A program made the position numbers and the translations under genes. The notes below the pieces were generated by a model that worked only from the letters and a program-made list of their open reading frames with translations, was not told the origin of the DNA and made no database searches. From assembly GCF_036881825.1 (NCBI RefSeq), contig NZ_JBAJMW010000003.1, positions 310,001-374,000 on the forward strand: a stretch of DNA of 64,000 nt. The letters run 5' to 3'. This stretch comes from Tersicoccus mangrovi (GTDB taxonomy: Bacteria > Actinomycetota > Actinomycetes > Actinomycetales > Micrococcaceae). Each line of letters opens with the position of its first letter. Position 1 is the stretch's first letter. This document shows, piece by piece, positions 1 through 7,354 of this stretch.

Positions 1-916
1 CGTGGACTCCGCCCGCGTCGAGGGCGGAGGCGACGGCCGGGCCGGAGGCGAGGGCCTCGAGGCAGCCGACGTTGCCGCAACGGCACAGCACGCCGTCGCC
101 CCGGGAGAGCCGGACGTGGCCGATGTCCCCGGCCGTTCCGTCCGCCCCGCGCTGCAGCAGGCCGCGGCCGACGATGCCGGCGCCGATGCCGGTGGCGACC
201 TTGACGAAGAGGAGGTTCTCCTCGATCGGCCAGTACCCGGCGCGCTCGCCCAGGGCCATGATGTTGACGTCGTTGTCGACGAGGACGTCCAGTTCGCCGC
301 CGAGACCGAAGGACTGCTGCACGTACGCGGGCACGTCGAAGCCGTCCCAGCCCGGCATGATCGGGGGGTTGGCGGGGCGACCCGTGGAGTGCTCCACCGG
401 GCCGGGCAGGCCGATGCCGATGCCGGCGAGTTCCCGCACGTCACGGCCGGCGCGCTCGAGCAGGCGGCGGGCCTGCTCGACGACGAGGTCCAGCACCGCG
501 ACGGGGCCGACGGCCACCTCGATCGCGGCACGGGACTCGTCCAGGACACGGCCGCCGAGGTCGGTCAGGGCGATCAGCACGTGGGTCGCGCCGACGTCCA
601 CGGCGAGCACGACGCGGGAGGATGCGGAGAAGGCGAACCGGGACGGGGGGCGACCTCCCGAGGAGACGGCCTCCCCGGCCGGTCCGATCAGGCCGCATGC
701 CATCAGGGCGTCGATCCGGGTCGCGATGGTCGACCGGGCGAGGCCGGTGATCTCGGCCAGCTCGGCCCGGGTGCGCGCATGCCCGTCGCGCAGCACCTGG
801 AAGAGTTCCCCGGCCCGCAGCGCGGTGCTGGCCGGGGCGGGAAGGACGGCGGTCGCGGAGAAGGCGAGTCCGCCGGGCACCGGCGGCCTCGTGCTGGCAA
901 CGAGCGGCGACGGCAT
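1..916 (-). CDS. ROK-family transcriptional regulator (C-terminus cut by window edge)
   Basis: The gene reads leftward from an ATG at 916 and runs off the left edge, leaving about 305 codons. Residues 33-98 form a winged helix (RAELAEITGLARSTIATRID). DVGATH at 107-112 is the phosphate/ATP motif of the ROK sugar-kinase fold. The zinc motif of ROK repressors follows near 272-293 (GH, then CRCGNVGCLE). ROK regulators usually bind a sugar or sugar phosphate and repress neighbouring sugar genes. This gene diverges from the sugar operon starting at 1082, so it probably controls it. Family assignment is firm; the ligand is unknown. Confidence 0.88.
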   Translation of the reverse strand, partial: MPSPLVASTRPPVPGGLAFSATAVLPAPASTALRAGELFQVLRDGHARTRAELAEITGLARSTIATRIDALMACGLIGPAGEAVSSGGRPPSRFAFSASSRVVLAVDVGATHVLIALTDLGGRVLDESRAAIEVAVGPVAVLDLVVEQARRLLERAGRDVRELAGIGIGLPGPVEHSTGRPANPPIMPGWDGFDVPAYVQQSFGLGGELDVLVDNDVNIMALGERAGYWPIEENLLFVKVATGIGAGIVGRGLLQRGADGTAGDIGHVRLSRGDGVLCRCGNVGCLEALASGPAVASALDAGGVH

Positions 917-987
917 CCCCCAGTGATAGCACGCCGCACTTCTGCCTGTCACATGATTGCTGACGTCGAATTTGTCACAGCTTTTGC

Positions 988-1016
988 TTGACCACCGTCA
1001 GAAGCTGGCTTAGGTT
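988..1016 (+). promoter_or_regulatory. Sigma70-type promoter of the sugar operon
   Basis: TTGACC (988-993) and TAGGTT (1011-1016) are separated by 17 bases. The predicted transcript starts near 1023, which puts the GTG at 1082, with AGGAGG at 1070-1075, in a normal leader. This argues against the in-frame GTG at 1022 as the start of the first gene. Confidence 0.6.
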
Positions 1017-1081
1017 CGGTCGTGAGTTCGCTCAGCCGGGGACGCGGTCCTGCGTCCCCGTCCACCGCCAGGAGGCCCCTC

Positions 1082-1843
1082 GTGCGCTATGCCCTGCAGT
1101 TGTACACCGTCCGCGACGCCCTGTCGGCGGATCTGGCGGGCACCATCGCCCGCGTCGCCGAGATCGGCTACACCGCCGTCGAGCCCTACAACTTCGTCGC
1201 CACGGCCGACGCCCTCCAGGCCGCCTTCACGGAGCACGGCCTGACCGCTCCCTCGGGACACGCTCCCCTGCTCAGCGCCGACCAGGAGGAGATCTTCGCC
1301 GCCGCGAAGCAGCTCGGCATCGAGACCGTCATCGACCCCCACGTGGACCGCGCCCGCTGGCAGACCGCCGAGGACATCGCCGCCACCGCCCAGGCGCTCA
1401 ACGCCGCCGCCGCGGCCGGCGCGAAGCACGGCATCCGCGTCGGCTACCACAACCACGAGTTCGAGCTGCAGTCCCGGATCGACGGGCGCTCCGGCCTCGA
1501 GGTGCTCGCGGAGCACCTGGATGACGCCGTCGTGCTCGAGGTCGACACGTACTGGGCCGCCGTCGGCGGCGAGGACCCGGTCGAGCTGCTGCGCCGGCTC
1601 GGGGACCGCGTCCGCTTCGTCCACATCAAGGACGGCCCGCTGACCACCGAGGACAAGGACCAGGTGGCCGTGGGCAGCGGCAAGATGCCCATCCGCGACG
1701 TCCTGGCCGCCGGCTCGTCCGTCGAGACCGCGGTCGTCGAGCTCGACGACTTCACCGGCGACATCTTCACCGCCGTCGCCGACAGCCTGGCGTTCCTGAA
1801 CTCCGACACGAGCTCCGACGAGGCGCAGGAGGCCACCCGATGA
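1082..1843 (+). CDS. Sugar phosphate isomerase/epimerase (AP-endonuclease-2 TIM barrel)
   Basis: 253-aa protein beginning MRYALQLYTVRDALSADL, the usual N-terminus of the IolE/xylose-isomerase-like TIM-barrel family. Conserved metal-site segments are visible: GYHNHEFEL in the middle, then LEVDTYW, and VHIKDGP in the second half. The GTG at 1082 is chosen because AGGAGG lies six bases upstream. It is the first gene of a four-gene operon and its stop overlaps the next ATG. Members of this fold act as isomerases, epimerases, dehydratases or 3-keto-glycoside beta-eliminases, so the reaction cannot be fixed from sequence alone. Confidence 0.88.
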   Translation: MRYALQLYTVRDALSADLAGTIARVAEIGYTAVEPYNFVATADALQAAFTEHGLTAPSGHAPLLSADQEEIFAAAKQLGIETVIDPHVDRARWQTAEDIAATAQALNAAAAAGAKHGIRVGYHNHEFELQSRIDGRSGLEVLAEHLDDAVVLEVDTYWAAVGGEDPVELLRRLGDRVRFVHIKDGPLTTEDKDQVAVGSGKMPIRDVLAAGSSVETAVVELDDFTGDIFTAVADSLAFLNSDTSSDEAQEATR

Positions 1844-2982
1844 GCGAGCAGACGAGCGCCACCGAGAAGCAGCGTTCTGCCCAGGGTTCCGGCCCGGTGG
1901 GTGTCGCCATCATCGGCGCCGGCGTCATCAGCAAGGAGTACCTGACCAACCTCACGCGGTTCCCGGACGTGCGGGTGCTCATGGTCGCCGACCTGTTCCC
2001 CGAGGTCGCCGCGGCGCGTGCCTCCGAGTACGGGATCGGCGCCTCCGGCAGCGTCGAGGACGCGCTGGCGCACCCCGACGTCGAGATCGTCATCAACCTG
2101 ACCGTCCCGGCGGCGCACGTCGAGGTGGCCACCGCCGCCGTGCAGGCCGGCAAGCACGTGTGGAGCGAGAAGCCCTTCTCACTGGACCGGGAGAGCGGGC
2201 TCGGCCTGCTCAAGGCCGCCGACGCGGCGGGCGTGCGACTCGGCTGCGCGCCGGACACGTTCCTCGGCGCCGGCCTGCAGACCGCGCTGCGCACCGTCGC
2301 CCGTGGCGACATCGGCACCCCGCTGACCGCGCTGACGCTCATGCAGTCCCCCGGCCCCGAGTCCTGGCACCCGAACCCGGCATTCCTGTTCCAGGCCGGC
2401 GCCGGCCCGCTGTTCGACATCGGGCCCTACTACCTGACCACCCTGGTGCAGACGTTCGGTCCCATCGCGAAGGTCGGCGCGTTCGGCTCGCAGTCCCGCC
2501 CGTCCCGCACCATCGGCTCGGGCCCGAAGGCGGGCGAGGCCTTCGACGTCACCGTCCCGACCCACGTCAGCGCCATCGCCCAGTTCGAGGGCGGGGAGTC
2601 GTCGCAGAGCATCTTCAGCTTCGACTCGCCGAAGCAGAACGTGGGCGTCGTCGAGATCACGGGCACCGAGGCGACCATCGCCTTCCCGGACCCCAACATG
2701 TTCGACGGCGACATCGTCCTCACCCGCGTCGGCGCCGAGCCGGAGATCATCCCCGCCGTGGGCTCGACCTCCTCGCGCGGCACCGGGGTGCTCGAGATGG
2801 CGCGCGCCATCCGGGCCGGTGTCCCGCACCGGGCCCAGGGCGAGGCGGCGTACCACGTGCTCGACGCGATGGTCTCGATCGCCGAGTCCATCGAGACGGG
2901 GTCCTTCATCTCGCTCGAGAGCACCGCCGTCGCCGCCGAGCCGCTGCCGGAGGACTTCGACCCGACCGCGAAGACGCTCTGA
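1840..2982 (+). CDS. Gfo/Idh/MocA-family oxidoreductase
   Basis: 380-aa NAD(P)-dependent sugar dehydrogenase. The N-terminal Rossmann domain shows GVAIIGAGVISKEY (residues 21-34) and the family motif EKP at 110-112 (KHVWSEKPF). The C-terminal alpha/beta domain carries GPLFDIGPYYLTTL, the segment that normally holds the catalytic Asp/Tyr or His. The ATG overlaps the stop of the preceding isomerase by four bases, so the two are translationally coupled. It probably oxidises or reduces a sugar or sugar derivative made or used by the neighbouring isomerases. Confidence 0.9.
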   Translation: MSEQTSATEKQRSAQGSGPVGVAIIGAGVISKEYLTNLTRFPDVRVLMVADLFPEVAAARASEYGIGASGSVEDALAHPDVEIVINLTVPAAHVEVATAAVQAGKHVWSEKPFSLDRESGLGLLKAADAAGVRLGCAPDTFLGAGLQTALRTVARGDIGTPLTALTLMQSPGPESWHPNPAFLFQAGAGPLFDIGPYYLTTLVQTFGPIAKVGAFGSQSRPSRTIGSGPKAGEAFDVTVPTHVSAIAQFEGGESSQSIFSFDSPKQNVGVVEITGTEATIAFPDPNMFDGDIVLTRVGAEPEIIPAVGSTSSRGTGVLEMARAIRAGVPHRAQGEAAYHVLDAMVSIAESIETGSFISLESTAVAAEPLPEDFDPTAKTL

Positions 2983-2984
2983 CC

Positions 2985-4133
2985 ATGTCCGGGAACCGTT
3001 CCCGCCCGTTGGGGGTCGCCACCATCGGCTACGCCTTCATGGGCAAGGCCCACTCCCAGGCGTGGCGGAACGTGGCCAGTTACTTCGACGTGCCGGCGTT
3101 CGAACGCACGGTGCTCGTGGGCCGGGATGCGGACGCCGTCGCCGAGGCGGCCGCCCGGTACGGCTGGGCGGAGTCCGCAACCGACTGGCGCTCCCTGCTG
3201 AGCCGGGACGACATCGACATCGTCGACATCTGCACGCCCGGATGGCTGCACGCCGAGATGGCGATCGCGTTCCTCGAGGCGGGCAAGCACGTACTCGTCG
3301 AGAAGCCGCTGGCCAACTCGATGACCGAGTCCGCCGCGATGGTCGCCGCCGCCGAGGCGGCGGCGGCCCGCGGCGTCCGGTCGATGGTCGGATTCAACTA
3401 CCGCCGGGTTCCGGCACTCGCCCTGGCCCGCGACCTGATCGGGCAGGGCCGCGTGGGCACCGTCCGCCAGGTGCGGGTGAGCTACCTGCAGGACTGGCTG
3501 GCCGACGAGACGGCACCGATGACCTGGCGGCTCCGCAAGGAGACCGCCGGCTCGGGGGCCCTCGGCGACATCGCGTCCCACGCCATCGACCAGGTGCAGT
3601 TCCTGCTCGGGGACACCGTCACCGACGTCTCCGGCCGGCTGCACACGTTCGTCCCGACCCGGAACGGGCCCGACGGCCCGGAGCCGGTGACCGTGGACGA
3701 CGCCGCGTGGGCGACGCTGAGCCTGGCCGGCGGCGCCGTTGCCAGCGTCGAGGTCTCGCGGGTGGCGCTCGGCCGGAAGAATGCCCTCACCATCGAGGTG
3801 TACGGCAGCGAGGGCAGCCTCGCGTTCGACCTCGAGCGGCTCAACGAGCTGATGGTCCTCGACGGCACCGTGCCCGTCGAGCGGCAGGGCTTGTCCCGGG
3901 TGCTCGTCACCGAACCGGGGCACCCGTACCTCGACGCCTGGTGGCCACAGGGCCACACCATCGGGTGGGAGCACACCTTCACCCACCAGATCCGAGACTT
4001 CCTCACGGCCATCGACACCGGCGTCGCCCCGAGCCCGTCGTTCGCCGAGGGCCTGGCCGTCCAGCGGGTGCTCGCCGCGATCCAGGAGTCGGCGGCGGCG
4101 AAGAGCTCCATCGTCACCGTCGGCAGCATCTGA
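2985..4133 (+). CDS. Gfo/Idh/MocA-family sugar dehydrogenase (levoglucosan-dehydrogenase-like)
   Basis: 382 aa. The Rossmann start is GVATIGYAFMGKAHSQAW (residues 10-27), EKP is at 106-108, and the substrate domain has GSGALGDIASHAIDQVQF. The GYAFMGKAHSQAW and GFNYRRVPALALA segments resemble, from memory, the levoglucosan dehydrogenase branch known from Arthrobacter relatives; I could not align it. It starts two bases after the previous stop. It is only distantly similar to the oxidoreductase just upstream, so the two probably catalyse different steps, for example one oxidation and one reduction. Confidence 0.88.
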   Translation: MSGNRSRPLGVATIGYAFMGKAHSQAWRNVASYFDVPAFERTVLVGRDADAVAEAAARYGWAESATDWRSLLSRDDIDIVDICTPGWLHAEMAIAFLEAGKHVLVEKPLANSMTESAAMVAAAEAAAARGVRSMVGFNYRRVPALALARDLIGQGRVGTVRQVRVSYLQDWLADETAPMTWRLRKETAGSGALGDIASHAIDQVQFLLGDTVTDVSGRLHTFVPTRNGPDGPEPVTVDDAAWATLSLAGGAVASVEVSRVALGRKNALTIEVYGSEGSLAFDLERLNELMVLDGTVPVERQGLSRVLVTEPGHPYLDAWWPQGHTIGWEHTFTHQIRDFLTAIDTGVAPSPSFAEGLAVQRVLAAIQESAAAKSSIVTVGSI

Positions 4134-4177
4134 GTTCCGCTCCCCCTCGTCCGCTTTCGTCACCGCAGGAGGCACCG

Positions 4178-5179
4178 ATGCCCCGCCCGTACACCCTGTT
4201 CACCGGCCAGTGGGCCGACCTGCCCTTCGAGGAGGTGGCCCGGCTGGCCGCGTCGTGGGGCTACGACGGCCTGGAGATCGCCGTCTCCGGCGACCACCTG
4301 GACGCGTGGCGCTGGGACGAGCCCGGCTACGTCGCGGGCAAACTCGCGGTGCTCGAGAAGCACGGCCTGAAGGTGTGGGCCATCTCCAACCACCTCAAGG
4401 GCCAGGCGGTGTGCGACGACCCGATCGACTTCCGCCACCAGGCGATCGTGGGACCGAGGGTGTGGGGCGACGGCGACCCCGAGGGGGTACGGCAGCGCGC
4501 CGCGGAGGAGCTCCAGCACACGGCGCGGCTGGCGAAGGCGCTCGGCGTGCAGACCGTCGTCGGGTTCACCGGCTCGTCCATCTGGCCGTACGTGGCGATG
4601 TTCCCGCCCGTCCCGGAGTCGGTGATCGACGCCGGCTACCAGGACTTCGCGGACCGCTGGAACCCGATCCTCGACGTGTTCGACGAGTGCGGGGTGCGGT
4701 TCGCGCACGAGGTGCACCCGTCCGAGATCGCCTACGACTACTGGACGACGGTGCGCACGCTCGAGGCCATCGGGCACCGCGAGGCGTTCGGGCTGAACTG
4801 GGACCCGAGCCACTTCATGTGGCAGGGCATCGACCCGGTCAGCTTCATCTGGGACTTCAAGGACCGGATCTACCACGTGGACTGCAAGGACACGAAGGTG
4901 CGGATGACCGGCCGGAACACCGTGATGGGATCGCACCTGCCGTGGGGCGACCCGCGGCGCGGCTGGGACTTCGTCTCCGCGGGCCGGGGCGACGTGCCCT
5001 GGGAGTCCGCGTTCCGCGCGCTGACCGCGATCGGCTACGACGGGCCGATCTCGATCGAGTGGGAGGACGCCGGCATGGACCGCCTCGAGGGCGCCCCCGA
5101 GGCGCTGGCCGCGCTGAAGACGTACGACTTCGCGCCGTCCACCCAGTCGTTCGACGCCGCGTTCAGCAACCAGAGCTGA
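4178..5179 (+). CDS. Sugar phosphate isomerase/epimerase, long form
   Basis: 333-aa TIM-barrel protein of the xylose-isomerase-like family, about 80 residues longer than the first isomerase of the operon. Probable metal ligands lie in HEVHPSE, NWDPSHF, YHVDCKD and ISIEWEDAG. AGGAGG at 4167-4172 sits six bases before the ATG. The length and motifs fit the branch that includes enzymes acting on 3-keto-glycosides as well as true isomerases. It is the last gene of the operon; a terminator follows five bases after the stop. Confidence 0.87.
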   Translation: MPRPYTLFTGQWADLPFEEVARLAASWGYDGLEIAVSGDHLDAWRWDEPGYVAGKLAVLEKHGLKVWAISNHLKGQAVCDDPIDFRHQAIVGPRVWGDGDPEGVRQRAAEELQHTARLAKALGVQTVVGFTGSSIWPYVAMFPPVPESVIDAGYQDFADRWNPILDVFDECGVRFAHEVHPSEIAYDYWTTVRTLEAIGHREAFGLNWDPSHFMWQGIDPVSFIWDFKDRIYHVDCKDTKVRMTGRNTVMGSHLPWGDPRRGWDFVSAGRGDVPWESAFRALTAIGYDGPISIEWEDAGMDRLEGAPEALAALKTYDFAPSTQSFDAAFSNQS

Positions 5180-5183
5180 GGCG

Positions 5184-5218
5184 CCGGGCGGGCGTGATCT
5201 GGGGACGCGCCCGCCCGG
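5184..5218 (+). terminator. Strong hairpin ending the sugar operon
   Basis: CCGGGCGGGCG (5184-5194) pairs perfectly with CGCCCGCCCGG (5208-5218) around a 13-base loop, starting five bases after the stop codon. There is no U-tract, which is common in high-GC actinobacteria. Confidence 0.75.
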
Positions 5219-5381
5219 GCCTCGACCATGTCGCCCCGCCTGTTCGGTCGGTCTCACCAGATTCGGTCGCGATGCAGACGCTGCGGCGAGAATCTTTGTC
5301 GCCCGGATACTTCGGCATAGACAAGGCGTCTTCCGGTAGCCTCAGCGGCATCATGCGCAAAGCGGCGATGAGGAGGCGGCG

Positions 5382-5507
5382 ATGTTTTCACTTACCGTAG
5401 CGGTCGTCAATTCGACGCCGGGCATCAGTTGGACGGTATGGCCCGTGTTGGCGCTCGTCGTCATCGTCGGAATTGGACTTTCCATCGCAAGGAAGAGGAA
5501 GAAGTAA
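5382..5507 (+). CDS. 41-aa single-pass membrane peptide
   Basis: The ATG at 5382 follows AGGAGG at 5371-5376. The product is a 41-residue peptide with a short polar start (MFSLTVAVVNSTPGISW), one hydrophobic helix of about 20 residues (VWPVLALVVIVGIGLSIA) and a basic end (RKRKK). That gives one membrane span with the C-terminus inside. The coding stretch has more A and T than its surroundings, and it stands alone between a terminator and a convergent gene. I do not recognise a family. The good Shine-Dalgarno and clean topology make it a credible small gene, but comparison with relatives is needed to prove it. Confidence 0.5.
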   Translation: MFSLTVAVVNSTPGISWTVWPVLALVVIVGIGLSIARKRKK

Positions 5508-5583
5508 AGCCAAACGGTAGGCGAGCCCAAGTCTGCTGCTCTATCGAACATGCGAGCAGACATGGCCGACCCCGGCGACCCCT

Positions 5584-6105
5584 CTACGAGCCGTTGTCCG
5601 CGTGAAGCAACTTTGCCACCGTGGGGTACTTCGCCGCCGTGTAGTCGCCCCAGCCCTGGGCCTTGTCCGCTGCTTCGACCTTCACCTTCTGGTACTCGGC
5701 GCGCGCCACAGGATCTGATCGCAGGCGATCGCGGAAGGCGAGACGTGCGGCCCACCTGGTGCCGTCGAAACCGACGACGTGAATGATGCAGTGTCGGGCA
5801 GTCCGGTCGGGCATGGAAAGCCAACAGTGACCAGGGCGAACCCCTTCCAGGTCGAATCCTGTGTCCGCGAGAGCAGCAGCAGTCCGCTGGACGTCCGCTT
5901 CGGCCACCCCCACGAGAACATCGACCACGTCCTTCGCCAGAATTCCCGGCACGGCCGTCGACCCGATGTGCTCGATGTGCGCATCGGGGACGATCCCCGC
6001 AACCACAGGGGCAATCGCCGCGTACCGCTCAGCCCACTCCGCGACGCGACTGGGCACCAGCTTCACCGTTTCACAGTCCTCCACGTCCCGATCTTGCCAT
6101 CGCAT
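5584..6105 (-). CDS. GrpB-family (UPF0157) protein
   Basis: 173 aa with the GrpB signature IEHIGSTAVPGILAKDVVDVLVGV (centred on residues 46-60) and later RHCIIHVVG and LAFRDRLRSDP. The family has a nucleotidyltransferase-like fold; members are often annotated as GrpB proteins or as part of coaE fusions, but no reaction is established for the stand-alone form. It is monocistronic and lies between the membrane peptide and the lacI-type gene. It has somewhat more A/T than its neighbours, consistent with a mobile, patchily distributed gene. Confidence 0.85.
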   Translation of the reverse strand: MRWQDRDVEDCETVKLVPSRVAEWAERYAAIAPVVAGIVPDAHIEHIGSTAVPGILAKDVVDVLVGVAEADVQRTAAALADTGFDLEGVRPGHCWLSMPDRTARHCIIHVVGFDGTRWAARLAFRDRLRSDPVARAEYQKVKVEAADKAQGWGDYTAAKYPTVAKLLHADNGS

Positions 6106-6168
6106 GGCGGACAGACGGTCCTGCAGTAAAGACGCGGCTTCTCGACGCAGCGATCGACGCGGCGGCGC

Positions 6169-7233
6169 TCACGGCGCCTCGACGACGTCGGTCCGTCCCG
6201 CGGCAGCCGTCCCGGACGGGTCCGTCGACTCCCGCACCATCAGCTCCGGCGCGAACACGCGCGACTGGACCGACTCACCCCGCAGCGACCGGATCAGCAG
6301 GGTGGCGGCCTCCCGGCCGATCTCGGCCATCGGCGATCTCACGCTGGTCAGCGGTAACGGCAGCAGCGCAGCCAGCGGCGTGTCGTTGTAGCCGGCGACG
6401 GCGACGTCCCGGCCGATCTCCCGTCCCGCGGCGCGGACCGCCCCCATCGCCCCGATCGCGGTGAAGTCGTTGACGGCGAAGATCGCGGTCGGTGCCCGGC
6501 CCGGTGAGCGCAGCAGCGTCGCCGCGGCCGTCGCGCCCGCCTCGGCGTCGAACCCGGTCTGGATCACCCGCTCGGGCGGGACGGGGTGGCCGAGCTGCGC
6601 CATCCGCTCGACGAAGCCGGCACCGCGATCCGCGCTCGTGCTCGCCCACGGCCGGCCGCCAACGACGGCGCAGTCCGTGTGGCCGAGCGCCGAGAAGTGC
6701 TCGGCGACGAGCTGCCCGCCCCGGCGATCGTCGCCGGTCGAGCTGACGTGATCGCCGGAACGGCGGTTGACGAGGACCACCGGCACCGACCGCCGGCGCA
6801 GGCCGTCCAGGAACGTCGGGTCCAGGGTCGCGTCGCCGAAGATGAACCCGTCGACGCGCCGGCTCAGCGCCGCCTCCGTGAACTGCTCGCGCAGCTGCTG
6901 ATCGTCCTGGCTGTTCGACACGTAGGTCGTGTAGCCCTCGGTCGCCGCCCGCTGCTGGAGCCCCTCGTACATCGTGGCGAGAACGAGGTCGGAGAGCCGG
7001 GGCACGATGACGGCGATCTCCTGGCTGTGCCCGGTCCGCAGGCGCAGAGCGGTCGGGTCCCGCTGGTAGCCGAGATCGCGCGCCACCGTGCGGATGCGCT
7101 CGGCCGTCGCCGCGCTCGCGGCACGCCGGCCGTCGTCCGCGGCATGGAGGACCCGCGACGCCGTGGAGATGTGCACCTGCGCCGCGCGGGCCACCTCGGC
7201 GAGCGTGGGCGGCGGCTTCTCCCGATCCAGCAT
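6169..7233 (-). CDS. LacI-family transcriptional repressor
   Basis: 354 aa. The N-terminal helix-turn-helix is TLAEVARAAQVHISTASRVLH (residues 10-30), followed by a hinge helix. A periplasmic-binding-protein-like effector domain follows from about residue 65 (IAVIVPRLSDLVLATMYEGL) and contains GYNDTPLAALLPLPLTSVRSP. The ATG at 7233 is preferred because GAGGAAAG lies upstream. It diverges from the amidase operon. The region between them holds two CCAAAC..TTGG operators of the CG-centred LacI type, so it almost certainly represses that operon and probably itself. The effector is unknown, perhaps the amide substrate. Confidence 0.92.
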   Translation of the reverse strand: MLDREKPPPTLAEVARAAQVHISTASRVLHAADDGRRAASAATAERIRTVARDLGYQRDPTALRLRTGHSQEIAVIVPRLSDLVLATMYEGLQQRAATEGYTTYVSNSQDDQQLREQFTEAALSRRVDGFIFGDATLDPTFLDGLRRRSVPVVLVNRRSGDHVSSTGDDRRGGQLVAEHFSALGHTDCAVVGGRPWASTSADRGAGFVERMAQLGHPVPPERVIQTGFDAEAGATAAATLLRSPGRAPTAIFAVNDFTAIGAMGAVRAAGREIGRDVAVAGYNDTPLAALLPLPLTSVRSPMAEIGREAATLLIRSLRGESVQSRVFAPELMVRESTDPSGTAAAGRTDVVEAP

Positions 7234-7290
7234 GGGTCCAGCTTTCCTCATCCCTGCCGCCCCGATCAGCAGGCGGTGGACGGTCCTCCC

Positions 7291-7319
7291 TTGACACTCA
7301 CGGCATTGGTGACTTGAAT
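7291..7319 (+). promoter_or_regulatory. Promoter of the amidase operon
   Basis: TTGACA (7291-7296) is a perfect -35 box. After 17 bases comes TTGAAT (7314-7319) as a weak -10. Transcription would start near 7326, right at the first operator. A TATGAT on the minus strand (7323 down to 7318) could be the -10 of the divergent repressor gene. Confidence 0.55.
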
Positions 7320-7324
7320 CATAG

Positions 7325-7349
7325 CCAAACGTTTGGACCAAACGATTGG
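7325..7349. promoter_or_regulatory. Two tandem LacI-type operators
   Basis: CCAAACGTTTGG (7325-7336) is a perfect 12-bp palindrome with the central CG typical of LacI/GalR operators. CCAAACGATTGG (7338-7349) repeats it with one central mismatch. The centres are 13 bp apart, so two dimers could bind side by side. The pair spans the predicted +1 of the amidase operon and also overlaps the divergent repressor promoter. Confidence 0.8.
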
Positions 7350-7354
7350 GTAAC

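Noticed and set aside
1022..1081. Upstream GTG start for the first isomerase gene
   Set aside because: It would lie at the predicted transcription start and add a 20-residue Arg/Ser tail; the GTG at 1082 has AGGAGG.
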